DNA of 64,000 bases from Herpetosiphon giganteus (GCF_016907925.1 NZ_JAFBCZ010000004.1:124001-188000); one strand, 5' to 3'. Shown: positions 33,882-42,481, numbered from the stretch's first letter. Program-made: numbers and translations. Notes: generated by a model not told the origin, from the letters alone.

Positions 33882-34967
33882 CTATTTTTTGTAGCGTGCT
33901 TTGTAGAATGGCGTTTTGACGACGCTGGCGCGCACTGGCTTATCGCGAATCAGGACATCAACTTCAGCGCCAACTTTAACGCTGCCAGCTTTGACCAAGG
34001 CATAGGCCAGATTTTTGCCTAAGCTTGGGCTGGGCATGCCCGTCGTTACCACGCCCAATTCGCTGCCATCAAGCGCCACAACTGGGTAGCCTTGGCGGGC
34101 AATCCCGCGTCCAGTCATTTCCAAGCCAATCAACGTCCGAGCAGCACCATTGGCCTTAATATCTTGCAAGGCTTCCGAGCCGATAAATGGGCCTTTATCG
34201 AGTTTTACCACCCAGCCCAATTTGGCTTCATAGGGATTAATATCGCGATCGATCTCATGGCCATACAGCGCCAAACCCGGCTCAAAACGGAGGCTATCGC
34301 GTGCGCCCAAGCCAATTGGCGTAGCGCCAGCTTCCGATAACCGATCCCAGATCCGTTCGATCTCGCTAGCAGGCAAGAACAACTCGAAGCCATCTTCGCC
34401 AGTGTAGCCAGTGCGCGAAATATAGCCAGCAACGCCATCCACTGTGGCCTTAGTGATGCCGTGGAAAGCTAAATTGATTACATCGGCATCAGTCAAACCC
34501 GCTAGCAGGCTTTCGGATTTTGGCCCTTGCAAAGCGATCATCGCCAATTCTTGTGAGCGATCAGTCAGCACCACATCGTAGCCAGCAGTATGTTGATTGA
34601 GCCAAGCCCAATCTTTTTCGGCGTTGCCAGCGTTAGCCACCACCATCCATTCGTCGGGGCCAAGGTGGTAGGTAAAAATATCGTCGACAATCCCGCCATC
34701 TTCGTAGCACATAATCCCATAATCGGATTGACCGATGGCAGTTTTGCTAATATCAAAGGTATCGATCAGTTGGATGAAGCGTTCGCTATCGGGGCCAGTA
34801 ACCCAAAAGCGCGCCATATGGCTAATATCAAACAGCCCAGCACCTTCGCGGGTCGCCTTATGTTCAGCAATAATTCCGGCGTATTGGACTGGCATATCCC
34901 AGCCGCCAAACTCGACCATTCTGGCTCCAAGGGCGCGATGGCGAGCGTTGAGTGGTGTTTGTTTCAT
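33882..34967 (-). CDS. gcvT: Aminomethyltransferase (glycine cleavage T-protein)
   Basis: 361 aa. Transfers the methylene group from aminomethyl-GcvH to tetrahydrofolate and releases ammonia. Conserved segments: MPVQYAGIIAEHKATREGAGLFDISHMARF, SRTGYTGEDGFELF, GARDSLRFEPGLALYGHEID. ATG 34967 (GAGG 7 nt upstream) is preferred to a TTG one codon earlier. It lies 20 nt after the LipM-like gene. Confidence 0.95.
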   Translation of the reverse strand: MKQTPLNARHRALGARMVEFGGWDMPVQYAGIIAEHKATREGAGLFDISHMARFWVTGPDSERFIQLIDTFDISKTAIGQSDYGIMCYEDGGIVDDIFTYHLGPDEWMVVANAGNAEKDWAWLNQHTAGYDVVLTDRSQELAMIALQGPKSESLLAGLTDADVINLAFHGITKATVDGVAGYISRTGYTGEDGFELFLPASEIERIWDRLSEAGATPIGLGARDSLRFEPGLALYGHEIDRDINPYEAKLGWVVKLDKGPFIGSEALQDIKANGAARTLIGLEMTGRGIARQGYPVVALDGSELGVVTTGMPSPSLGKNLAYALVKAGSVKVGAEVDVLIRDKPVRASVVKTPFYKARYKK

Positions 34968-34987
34968 CAAAAAACCTCATAAATCAC

Positions 34988-35773
34988 TTAGCGTCGTTGT
35001 AACCATGCAGGGTTGCTATAGCGTTCGTGGCGCAAACGCTCAGCCGTAGCCTGCTCTTGGTCGGTCAGTTGGTCTGGTTGCAATGTTATGTTGAAGGCAC
35101 TCGCGAAGCCTGCAACAATCGCTTGGTGGGCCTCGTCAAAGCTAATGGGCCGTTGAGCTGCTTCGTCAAGCGCAATCAAGCGTTCGGCCAACGCTATAGG
35201 ATCAAGCTCAGCTGGCAGATGTAAAACCTTGCTTAATTGCTGGTGATCGGCGTGGAGCAGCACCGTGCCATGTTGCAACATTGCGCCACGAGTGCGAGTT
35301 TGGGCGCTACCAACCAATTTGCGCCCAGCCACAATCAGCTCAAAATCGTTTGGCGTATCGAAGCAAGCGGCAGATTTTGGTGCAGCACTTGCGCCGCTAG
35401 CCCAATCGATGCTGCTCACCAATTGGCGCAAACCAACCAATAAGCCATGGCTGATTGTACGATAGGTGCTTAAAACACGACCCCCAAGCAATGGGTTGCT
35501 GTTGGGGGCGGTAATGGAATAGGTTAATTCAGCATCGTGTAAAATCGCGCGCCCGCCGGTAGGTCGGCGCACAATCTCGATTTGGGCTTGCTCGCAGGCA
35601 GCTACATTAACATCGCTATAGGGCTGAAATGCGCCGATTGAGAGGCAGGCAGGCTGCCAACGGTAGATGCGCAGGGTAGGGTAGGCCGATTGATTGGCAT
35701 GCAGCGCCAACGCATGATCAATTGCCATATTGGTTGCGCCATCGGCGGCGGCTGAAACAATATAACGCCACAT
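34988..35773 (-). CDS. LipM-like octanoyl/lipoyl transferase (biotin/lipoate ligase family)
   Basis: 261 aa. RRPTGGRAILHDAELTYS is the lipoate-binding signature of the LplA/LipM fold. GRKLVGSAQTRTRGAMLQHG carries the conserved Lys. The segment AACFDTPNDFE has a Cys where LipM/LipL acyltransferases carry the catalytic Cys (PSCF-). This favours octanoyl transfer to GcvH (with LipA, at the right end of the window) over ATP-dependent lipoate ligation. It is the first gene of the gcv operon, directly behind the riboswitch. ATG 35773 has only a weak ribosome site; the open frame continuing upstream is the riboswitch. Confidence 0.82.
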   Translation of the reverse strand: MWRYIVSAAADGATNMAIDHALALHANQSAYPTLRIYRWQPACLSIGAFQPYSDVNVAACEQAQIEIVRRPTGGRAILHDAELTYSITAPNSNPLLGGRVLSTYRTISHGLLVGLRQLVSSIDWASGASAAPKSAACFDTPNDFELIVAGRKLVGSAQTRTRGAMLQHGTVLLHADHQQLSKVLHLPAELDPIALAERLIALDEAAQRPISFDEAHQAIVAGFASAFNITLQPDQLTDQEQATAERLRHERYSNPAWLQRR

Positions 35774-35790
35774 GAGCACATCGCTTAAAT

Positions 35791-35828
35791 AAAAAAAGAG
35801 ATCGCGACATAAAAAATGCCTGATCTCT
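35791..35828 (-). terminator. Riboswitch expression-platform terminator
   Basis: Minus strand: AGAGATC (35828-35822), 18-nt loop, GATCTCT (35803-35797) followed by a run of Ts (35796-35791). The 5' arm adjoins the second glycine aptamer, as expected if glycine binding prevents terminator formation. Confidence 0.85.
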
Positions 35829-36000
35829 GTCCATTGACCTGAGAGATTCCTTGCGTTGCAAGTTACTCCATCGGTGCAAGTAAATGCTTGCTCTCCAGAG
35901 CGCTGTCGAGACACGGTGTTGGAGCCTGAAAGATTCATCAACGGGTTGGCTACCCGTAATTTGCTTCGTCGGCGATCCCAGTGGGATACTCTTCCGCGTC
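35829..36000 (-). ncRNA. Tandem glycine riboswitch
   Basis: Minus-strand aptamer 1: GCGGAAGAGTATCCC, GCCGACGAAGCAA, GAATCTTTCAGGCTCC, GACAGCGCTCTGGAGAG. Aptamer 2: GCACCGATGGAGTAAC, GGAATCTCTCAGGTC, AATGGACAGAG. These match the conserved glycine aptamer segments in order, twice. It controls the LipM-like gene and gcvT-H-PA-PB, genes of glycine catabolism. Confidence 0.93.
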
Positions 36001-36019
36001 CTTCATTCAGCGATATTGG

Positions 36020-36028
36020 GTTATAGCA
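36020..36028 (-). promoter_or_regulatory. Extended -10 of the gcv operon
   Basis: Minus strand TGCTATAAC, about 20 nt upstream of the riboswitch 5' end. No good -35 is visible, as is common with extended -10 promoters. Confidence 0.5.
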
Positions 36029-36068
36029 GTAGTATACGCCGCTGTGAGTATTTGGTCAATTGACATAC

Positions 36069-36197
36069 TTATTGGTTTGAGGCCTGATTTACGTCGAATT
36101 GCACATCGCTTGGTTCGCTAAAGTTGCGCAAGCCGATGATCACTGGAGCTATAGCACAGCAGAGCAACATAAATGCCCAGAACACGACAGTCAACAT
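36069..36197 (-). CDS. Small single-helix membrane protein (42 aa)
   Basis: An ATG frame of 42 codons with GAGGAG 9 nt upstream. Residues 2-23 form one hydrophobic helix (LTVVFWAFMLLCCAIAPVII), followed by a polar tail with two acidic patches. It stands alone between the glycine riboswitch and the AMMECR1 gene. The strong ribosome site and membrane-like composition argue that it is expressed. No known family is recognised. Confidence 0.55.
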   Translation of the reverse strand: MLTVVFWAFMLLCCAIAPVIIGLRNFSEPSDVQFDVNQASNQ

Positions 36198-36497
36198 ACC
36201 AAGGCGCTCCTCAAATAAAAAGTTCAAGTATCAAGTGAGTTTATGCTTTGTTTCACACAGCGTTGTGCAATGCAAGTGATATGCCATCAATCACGATTTT
36301 AGAAGTCAATTTTTCGCTAGGCGTAGTTTCAAGTATGCTGCTTGCTGCGGCTCAGCACAATAGCTGTTTCAGCATGGCCGACCCATGACCTTTGCCGAGC
36401 AAGTTGATCACCACCTGATTTAGCTGCGGCCTAGTACGATGATGGCTGCTAGATTATATGCTGCTTTGACAAATCTGCAAATTAGAGTAGTCGTTGC
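36198..36497. other. Gene-free stretch
   Basis: 300 bases between the small membrane protein and the AMMECR1 stop. I see no gene, structural RNA or clear hairpin in it. Confidence 0.6.
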
Positions 36498-37064
36498 TTA
36501 GCTGACAGTTAGCTGATAATTACCTGATAACTCAATAATCCGCCTAACCTGAAAGCGTTCAAGGGTTGCGGGTGTATCCAATGCAAGCTGAGCACGTTGA
36601 TAAGCAAGTTGGCGTTGTTGCTCAAAGGTCGTAATGCCGCTCGCGTTGGGCAACACCACACCCTGATTGCGCCCGCGTACGACGCGCAAACCAGCAACCT
36701 TTGGGTCATGGGCATCAATGTTTTTAAGCAACGCCAAATGTTCAACCACATCAACGATATAGCTCAACTGCTCAAGCTCATCAATACTGACTGGGCTAAA
36801 TCGGGGGTCGTGCACAGCGGCGGCAATCGCGGTATAAATCACTTCCTTGGCCAGCGACGACTGTTTGGGGCGCACATGGCCAACACAGCCACGCAGTTTG
36901 CCAGCCTTGATCAAACTCACATAGATGCCGTATGGCTCGCGCTGCTCAACGGGCAACGGATCAGGCACCGCCACAATTTCTGCTTGGCGAATAAAGCAAT
37001 TCACCGCTTGCCGAGCCAAAAGAATTAACGGGTCGTGGACGCTGACAGCTGCTTGTTTAGGCAT
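36498..37064 (-). CDS. AMMECR1 family protein (AmmeMemoRadiSam system protein A)
   Basis: 188 aa. Conserved AMMECR1 segments: GIYVSLIKAGKLRGCVGHV (family core LRGCIG) and AAAVHDPRFSPVSIDELEQLSYIVDVVE. The fold is known but the biochemical role is not. In many prokaryotes it is co-encoded with a Memo-like protein and a radical SAM enzyme. Here the radical-SAM-like partner is 20 nt upstream; no Memo gene is visible. ATG 37064 has AGGAG 7 nt upstream, so the TTG two codons earlier is rejected. Confidence 0.88.
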   Translation of the reverse strand: MPKQAAVSVHDPLILLARQAVNCFIRQAEIVAVPDPLPVEQREPYGIYVSLIKAGKLRGCVGHVRPKQSSLAKEVIYTAIAAAVHDPRFSPVSIDELEQLSYIVDVVEHLALLKNIDAHDPKVAGLRVVRGRNQGVVLPNASGITTFEQQRQLAYQRAQLALDTPATLERFQVRRIIELSGNYQLTVS

Positions 37065-37084
37065 CGGCAAGCTCCTAAGCTCGT

Positions 37085-38080
37085 TTAGTCATTTAATTTA
37101 TTGCGTTTGAAGAGCGATGAGCGAATATAGACTTCGCTGCCACAGTTTTCGCAATGGCTATCTTCAACCCCAACTACCCGTGGCTGGCCTTCGAAACGCT
37201 CGATCACTGCCCATTCGCATTTGGGGCAGCGGGTGGTTTCGGTTGGTTGCGCGCCATAGACAAACGGCAAGTCCAAGCCTTGGGCCATTTTACGCACCGA
37301 AGTTGCAGCATTGGTATCGGCATCGCGGCTGGGAATAATCCGCCAAGGAATCAGGCCATTGAATTTGCGCTTGATCCAGCGCGCAATGCCTTCAATTTCG
37401 GCAGTGCTATCATTTACGCCCGTCACAATTGGCGTGGTTATTTCAAGATGACAACCCCAGCGTTTGACTGCATGCTCAGCTCCAGCAAAAATTCCTTGCC
37501 ATTGCTCAACCCCAGTTAATGCTTTGTAACTGGCATCGCTCAAGCCATAGACTGTCAACATCAGTCCATCGATATAGGGCGCAAGCTGATCGATCGCTGG
37601 TTTCGACCAAAAACCATTGGTCACCATGCCGGTCATACGGCTGGTCGAGCGTGCCAAGCGGGCAGTTTCCAACACATGCTCAAAATTCATGGTTGGCTCG
37701 TTATAGGCCCAAACCACGCCTCTGGTCATGCGTTCTTGCGAAAAGCCCACTACTCGCTCAGGATCGATCGAGCGTTGTTTGGCGGGATCGTCGGGAATAT
37801 GCGCGTGATAGGCAGCATCGTGGTGGGCAGGAAACGACGTACCCCAACCACCTATTGCAAACACGCTCGCGCCAGGAAAAAAATGGCGAAAGCCATAATC
37901 CTCAACTGGGCCAATTGTTGCTGCTGAAACTAAACCATGGTTATGGGCAATAATTGCCTGATCTTGGCGTTGGCGCACACCACAACGACCCCATTCACCA
38001 TCAGCGAGTAGACAGCGCCATTGACATACCTCGCAGCGCAATCCTTGCGCCGAGCGTGACACGAGTGTTGTTTCGTGCAT
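37085..38080 (-). CDS. AmmeMemoRadiSam-type radical SAM protein lacking the cluster cysteines
   Basis: 331 aa, the family's length. Conserved flanks are present: a Cys cluster near the N terminus (LRCEVCQWRCLL, GRCGVR), HFFPGASVFAIG, YNEPTMNFEHVLE, GMVTNGFWSKPA and ITTPIVTGVND. A C-terminal zinc ribbon has CPKC and CENCG. But the segment that should read GCNFxCxxCQN, the CxxxCxxC site for the 4Fe-4S cluster, reads GTSFPAHHDAAY, with no cysteine. So radical SAM chemistry by the usual route is not expected. ATG 38080 has GAGG 9 nt upstream. Operon with AMMECR1. Confidence 0.8.
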   Translation of the reverse strand: MHETTLVSRSAQGLRCEVCQWRCLLADGEWGRCGVRQRQDQAIIAHNHGLVSAATIGPVEDYGFRHFFPGASVFAIGGWGTSFPAHHDAAYHAHIPDDPAKQRSIDPERVVGFSQERMTRGVVWAYNEPTMNFEHVLETARLARSTSRMTGMVTNGFWSKPAIDQLAPYIDGLMLTVYGLSDASYKALTGVEQWQGIFAGAEHAVKRWGCHLEITTPIVTGVNDSTAEIEGIARWIKRKFNGLIPWRIIPSRDADTNAATSVRKMAQGLDLPFVYGAQPTETTRCPKCEWAVIERFEGQPRVVGVEDSHCENCGSEVYIRSSLFKRNKLND

Positions 38081-38254
38081 GAAAGATTTCCTCGTTGCCC
38101 TACGTGTCGCGTCTTCTACACAGCCGTGATGACGCTCGATTTGCTTCTGCAACTATAGTACCACGCGCTGATAGGAATTCGGTTGATTTAACCGCATTTA
38201 GAGCAGCAATTTTAGCGATCATCGCTGGCATTCGTGCGAGCGATGATCGTTGGC

Positions 38255-39346
38255 TTAGCGAACTGTTAGTTGGAGGCGTTGGATGGCATTGTGATGATAG
38301 CCTTTGACATTCCACGCTGGTTGATCAGGCTGTTGCTGACCAAGCGTATCGGTCGCGCGCACCCAGCACTCATACTCGCCAGAAGCCAATTCTAGTTTCG
38401 CTTGCCAGCGGCTCCAGCAGCCAAGTTGTGGCTCGTCAAGCAAGCTAGCAGTTTGCCAATGCTGGCCTTGATCTAGCGAAATTTCGACACGATCCACCAG
38501 CGCTTGACCGCCAGTAATTGCATACCCCGCAAGGGTGATGACCCCAGCAGCCAAAGCTTGTTCTGGCGCTGGTTGGCAAACCACTGCATTGACTGGCAAT
38601 TCGTGCAACATCGGAGCTTCGTGCCAAGCTTCAGGCTCGCTGCTTTGGGCCAAACGATAGGCCCGTCGCTGAAAATAGTTGTGTGATGGCTCAGCGCTGA
38701 ATTCAAGCGAACGCAACCATTTGATGCTCCGCGCGCCTACAATCCCAGGAATAACTAAGCGCAACGGGCCGCCATGCAGCGCTGGCAAGGCTTCGCCGTT
38801 CATGGTATAGGCCAATAAGGCATGCTCAATCATCGGCTCGTCAAGCGGAATCGAGCCACCAAAGCCAAAACTTTGGCCATGGCGCTCCACCTGATCGTAG
38901 CTCACACCCAGCAAATGCTTGGCCGCAGGCTGAATGGCGCAGCGCTCAAGCAAGGCCCGCAAGGGTGCGCCACCCCATGTCGCGGTACTAAGGCCATTCG
39001 CGCCCCACGGCAATTCGCCATAAATCGCTTTGTAGGCATGCATTTCTTGGCGGCGATTACCAGCGCACTGCAAGGTTGCAACTTGCTCAACATAGGGCAA
39101 TTGCTGTTTAATTTCGCCAATGCTGATGCTCCATGGCTCGTCAATTAAGCCGTGAATTGTAATGCTCGTTGTTTCAGAATCAAGCGTTGGAACCGTGCCA
39201 TGAGTGCGCACAAAAAATTGGCTATTTGGCTGAATATAGGTATCAACCAGTTCATCCAAGGGCGTTCCAGCGTTCAACGGCTCGGCCTGCACCACCTGCA
39301 TTGTGGCACTTTTGGCAGCAGCAAACACAGACTGACTATCTCGCAT
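38255..39346 (-). CDS. Sulfite-oxidase-family molybdopterin enzyme
   Basis: 363 aa. Molybdenum-cofactor domain (about residues 40-250) with Cys in ATLQCAGNRRQEM as the expected metal ligand, GVSYDQVERHGQSFGFG, PLDEPMIEHALLAY, and MNGEALPALHGGPLRLVIPGIVGARSIKWL. A C-terminal Ig-like dimerisation domain follows (about 270-363). No Tat signal or heme domain is seen, so it would be cytoplasmic, unlike animal sulfite oxidase. The substrate is not known: sulfite and related compounds are candidates. ATG 39346 has AAGGAG 8 nt upstream. Confidence 0.88.
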   Translation of the reverse strand: MRDSQSVFAAAKSATMQVVQAEPLNAGTPLDELVDTYIQPNSQFFVRTHGTVPTLDSETTSITIHGLIDEPWSISIGEIKQQLPYVEQVATLQCAGNRRQEMHAYKAIYGELPWGANGLSTATWGGAPLRALLERCAIQPAAKHLLGVSYDQVERHGQSFGFGGSIPLDEPMIEHALLAYTMNGEALPALHGGPLRLVIPGIVGARSIKWLRSLEFSAEPSHNYFQRRAYRLAQSSEPEAWHEAPMLHELPVNAVVCQPAPEQALAAGVITLAGYAITGGQALVDRVEISLDQGQHWQTASLLDEPQLGCWSRWQAKLELASGEYECWVRATDTLGQQQPDQPAWNVKGYHHNAIQRLQLTVR

Positions 39347-39484
39347 CGAAATCACTCCTTTCTAAGGGGATGTTGATGGCAACATCCATGAACAACACTG
39401 TTCTTTGCAATTAACTAGGGCTAGATTTTCTCTGCAACGGAGGGCCGAAATCGATGCAGCGCTTGCGAGTATAGCATAAATCAG

Positions 39485-39624
39485 CTTCCCTCACCCCCAA
39501 CCCCTCTCCCACGCGGCGGGCGCGGGGCTTTAACACCGTGGTTCTTGCGTAATTCGTCGGAAATCCACGGCAGCTCCCCCTCGCCCGCGTTTTCGTGGGA
39601 GATGGGGCTGGGGGGTGAGGGAAG
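39485..39624. repeat. Dispersed long hairpin repeat, family B, copy 1
   Basis: The ends CCCTCACCCCCAACCCC and GGGGCTGGGGGGTGAGGG are inverted, with inner GC-rich segments CTCCCACG/CGTGGGAG and CCGTGG/CCACGG. A related element lies at 61450-61543. It occupies most of the 295-nt gap between the sulfite-oxidase and kinase-like genes. Confidence 0.8.
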
Positions 39625-39641
39625 CTTTTCTTTTAGGCGGC

Positions 39642-40901
39642 TTAGGATTGAGGAAGCTCAGCGCTGGCTTTCAACGGCAAGTAGACAGTAAAATGACTGC
39701 CAATGCCAGGGTTACTGCTGAAGGTAATATCGCCGCCAAGCAACAGCGCCAAACGCTTGCTAATGGCTAGGCTCAAGCCAGTGCTTGGTTGATTGCTAAA
39801 ACTTTTGCTGGCGCGTAACGGCTCCTGAAATAAGAGCGCCTGTTGTTCGGGAGTCATGCCAATGCCCGTATCGAGCACGTGAAAGGCCAAACATGGCTGC
39901 TCGTTGCGCATTTCTTCCATCACTTCGATTCGTACCGAGCCATCGTGAGTAAATTTAGCAGCATTGCCAACCACATTGACTAAAATTTGGCGCACCAGCC
40001 GATTATCGCTCCAGAAAACACATTGGCGGGTGGCAATTTGCACATGGAACGAATTGTGGTTGCGCACCATCAGCGGCCCGACAATCACATTCAATTGATC
40101 AATCAGCGGCCCCAAACACACTTCTTCAGAATGCACCGCAAGTTGACCATGCTCAATTTTGGCCAAATCGATCATATCGTCGATTAATGCCAACAGCTGG
40201 GCACTGGTTTCTTGAATGTGATGCGCAGTTGGTTCCAACTCGGCAACCCCAGCCTCAAGCAATTGCTCAGCCAATAATTGACTATCGGTCATAATCGTCT
40301 GAATTGGCTTGTGCAATTGCTGGCTCATTTTGGCAAGCAACGGTGTTTTACTCGGCACTTGCGGATCGTTGGTGAGATTTGATTGAAAGACATCGTGGGG
40401 CAAGGTTGTTAGCTGTTGCACTTGGCGAAACAGCTCAAATTGATGGCTAAGCTGGCGCGCAATTAATTGCAAACTCTCGAGTTGTTGGGCGCTAAGCTGG
40501 CGTGCTTGATGATCGATCACCGCAATACAGCCAAGCGCAAAGCCTTGCTGAGTAATAATCGGCATACCAGCATAAAACTGAAAGCCTTGCTGAACAAGCG
40601 GATGATGGCCGAACTTATGCGCCAAACTTGCCTGATCATAGACAACGAGATCGCGCTCAATAATTGTTTGGGCACAACATGAATATTTACGCGGAATAGT
40701 TTTGAGCTGGCTGCCAAACGCCGCCTTAACATACTGATATTTATGGTCGATCAACGAGATAATTGCAATTGGCGTAGCACAAAACAATGCAGCCAAACGC
40801 ACTAATTCATCAAACTCGTGGATATAGGGGCGCGCCAGCAAACCATAACTTTGCAGGGCAGCAAGCCGTTGGGCTTCATTGGTAGGATATTGAGTACGCA
40901 T
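39642..40901 (-). CDS. GAF-domain histidine-kinase-like protein without the phospho-acceptor His
   Basis: 419 aa: an N-terminal GAF domain (about residues 20-165; FCATPIAIISLID, GMPIITQQGFALGCIAVID), a HisKA-like helix pair (about 185-245), and a full HATPase domain (about 290-415) with NVVGNAAKFTHDGS, DTGIGM and GSHFTVYLPL. The H box normally MSHELRTPL reads MSQQLHKPI: Gln replaces the phosphorylated His. ATP binding looks intact. It may be a pseudo-kinase that regulates another kinase. It is soluble. ATG 40901 has GAGGAG just upstream. Confidence 0.82.
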   Translation of the reverse strand: MRTQYPTNEAQRLAALQSYGLLARPYIHEFDELVRLAALFCATPIAIISLIDHKYQYVKAAFGSQLKTIPRKYSCCAQTIIERDLVVYDQASLAHKFGHHPLVQQGFQFYAGMPIITQQGFALGCIAVIDHQARQLSAQQLESLQLIARQLSHQFELFRQVQQLTTLPHDVFQSNLTNDPQVPSKTPLLAKMSQQLHKPIQTIMTDSQLLAEQLLEAGVAELEPTAHHIQETSAQLLALIDDMIDLAKIEHGQLAVHSEEVCLGPLIDQLNVIVGPLMVRNHNSFHVQIATRQCVFWSDNRLVRQILVNVVGNAAKFTHDGSVRIEVMEEMRNEQPCLAFHVLDTGIGMTPEQQALLFQEPLRASKSFSNQPSTGLSLAISKRLALLLGGDITFSSNPGIGSHFTVYLPLKASAELPQS

Positions 40902-40964
40902 GACGGCTCCTCGCTAAAATCAAGATCGCTGGGCATTAAGGGATACTATGATCTTGACATAGCG

Positions 40965-41372
40965 TTAAGCCAGTGTCGAGGGGGCTGTTTGGGTGACTTC
41001 GCTGATAGTACGGTCTATAAGCTGAGAATGGACATTTGTCGCATGCAGCGCAGCAACGAGCACCGCTAGTGAAGCTTCAGGTTGGCATTGATCACCACAG
41101 GTAAAACAATCCCAGAAGGCCGCTCCATGCTCAGGATAGGTGTGCAACGAGGCATGGCTTTCGCCTAACACCGCCACGATGGTAACACCTTGGGGCGTGA
41201 ATTGATGGCCCACAATTTCGAGCACTGTGGCGTTGGTCGCAGCTGCTGCTTGCATCACAATCGTTTGCAGCAAAGCGCGATCGTTGAGGATTGCTGCTGA
41301 GCAGCCACCTAAATTTGCAAGTAGGTGTCGCCCAGCAGCGGGATAGGTTGGATCTTGGATGAAATTGCTCAT
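40965..41372 (-). CDS. speD: S-adenosylmethionine decarboxylase proenzyme
   Basis: 135 aa, class 1B size. Makes decarboxylated AdoMet, the aminopropyl donor for spermidine. The self-cleavage site is in GESHASLHTYPE (new pyruvoyl group from the Ser after Glu), and the catalytic Cys lies in CFTCGDQC. Last gene of the six-gene polyamine/envelope operon: its ATG overlaps the preceding stop (ATGA, 41369-41372). Confidence 0.93.
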   Translation of the reverse strand: MSNFIQDPTYPAAGRHLLANLGGCSAAILNDRALLQTIVMQAAAATNATVLEIVGHQFTPQGVTIVAVLGESHASLHTYPEHGAAFWDCFTCGDQCQPEASLAVLVAALHATNVHSQLIDRTISEVTQTAPSTLA

Positions 41373-42211
41373 GAATTGTATTGCCAGCGCGGTGCGCCTT
41401 CAACTCCTTCAGCATTCCAGGCATTAAACCAATCATCCATCAATGCGCTCAGACAGGCCCGAAAAACCGCTTCTGCTTGCAGAATATGGCTTTGGCCACG
41501 GGCTGCAAACCAAGCTAGTTGGACAAACGCGCCTAAATCATTGACATCGGTTGGCGTTAATCCATCGGTATTTTCGTTCGACCACCAATCGCGAATCACA
41601 CGATCAAGCACGACTTCGACGGCAATCTTACGAAAATTGGCTGGAGTGTTGGGCGGTAGTTGGTTCACTGCATCGTTGGCAAAGCGCACATGTTGGGTCA
41701 GCAAAATCACCGTTGACGGTGGAAGCCGGCCATAACCAGAAGCCTTGAGCACCTCGTTTTTGCGTGATGCAGCATAGATGCCAGCCCCGATTGCTGTGCC
41801 TGCGCCAGCCAAGCCAATTGCTTTGGCAAAGCTTGAATTACTGAACATCAGTGCGCCAAGCGCTCCCATCATCAACCAGGTGATGATATAGGAAACAATC
41901 GACATATCTGCATCGAAAAAAGCAATCGCGATAACATTAACGATAAAATGCGCCAAAAACCAGCCACCAATTGCTAAAAAGCTGGCAAAGCCACTCATCC
42001 AGCGCTTGATGATAAAATAGGCTGCAATACCAACAATGACCATCATAATCACAAGAAATACTGGCATGCCACCAGTAAGCACGCGACTAGAGCGGCCAAA
42101 AATGATATTGCCCAGCAACAACGATAGAAAACTGGCAATAGCCCCACCCAAGCCAAGACTAAGCGTATAGATGCCGAAGCGTTGCCAAAATGGTTGGGTT
42201 TGTGTATCCAT
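41369..42211 (-). CDS. Membrane protein with C-terminal domain shared with the 42482-42856 protein
   Basis: 280 aa: about five membrane helices (residues 15-170), then a soluble domain (about 175-275). This domain aligns with the stand-alone protein two genes upstream: GYGRLPPST versus RFGRIPPDT, VVLDRVIRDWWSNENTDGLTPTDVNDLGAFVQLA versus IILGIVLRDWRENENVSGLLPDDVADLRSFVQLA (each quoted only in part here), and LMDDWFNAWNA versus LMEDWLANWNA. I do not recognise the domain. ATG 42211 starts one nt past the DUF350 stop; its 3' end overlaps speD. Confidence 0.75.
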   Translation of the reverse strand: MDTQTQPFWQRFGIYTLSLGLGGAIASFLSLLLGNIIFGRSSRVLTGGMPVFLVIMMVIVGIAAYFIIKRWMSGFASFLAIGGWFLAHFIVNVIAIAFFDADMSIVSYIITWLMMGALGALMFSNSSFAKAIGLAGAGTAIGAGIYAASRKNEVLKASGYGRLPPSTVILLTQHVRFANDAVNQLPPNTPANFRKIAVEVVLDRVIRDWWSNENTDGLTPTDVNDLGAFVQLAWFAARGQSHILQAEAVFRACLSALMDDWFNAWNAEGVEGAPRWQYNS

Positions 42212-42212
42212 G

Positions 42213-42437
42213 TTAGGTTGCCACTGCCATAATGACAATTGCGGCCAAGGCAATTGTTACCGCAGCCATTTGAATTGCTGCCGCAACATTGCCACGTTTA
42301 ATCTCTTCCCGATAATCAATCGGATCAAGCAAATCGTAAAGGCGCGCGCCACCGTAAAAAATCAAAACACTGACGAGTGTCCAACCAATCGAGGCGGCAA
42401 TCCGGCCTAACAGGGGCAAAATGGTTTCAGAGGACAT
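42213..42437 (-). CDS. DUF350-like small membrane protein
   Basis: 74 aa with two membrane helices. The junction YDLLDPIDYREEIKRGNVAAAI matches the DUF350 consensus (a P-D- segment, then EI--GN-AAAI). DUF350 proteins have no settled function but are repeatedly found with polyamine-related and envelope-stress genes. AAGGAG lies 5 nt before ATG 42437. It has about half the length of a full two-repeat DUF350 protein. Confidence 0.78.
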   Translation of the reverse strand: MSSETILPLLGRIAASIGWTLVSVLIFYGGARLYDLLDPIDYREEIKRGNVAAAIQMAAVTIALAAIVIMAVAT

Positions 42438-42481
42438 GCATGCTCCTTAACTATCAAGAGGGCTTTATCCAGCATGAGTGC

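Noticed and set aside
35774-35941. N-terminal extension of the LipM-like protein
   Set aside because: The extra codons are inside the glycine riboswitch and terminator; the protein family begins at the downstream ATG (35773).
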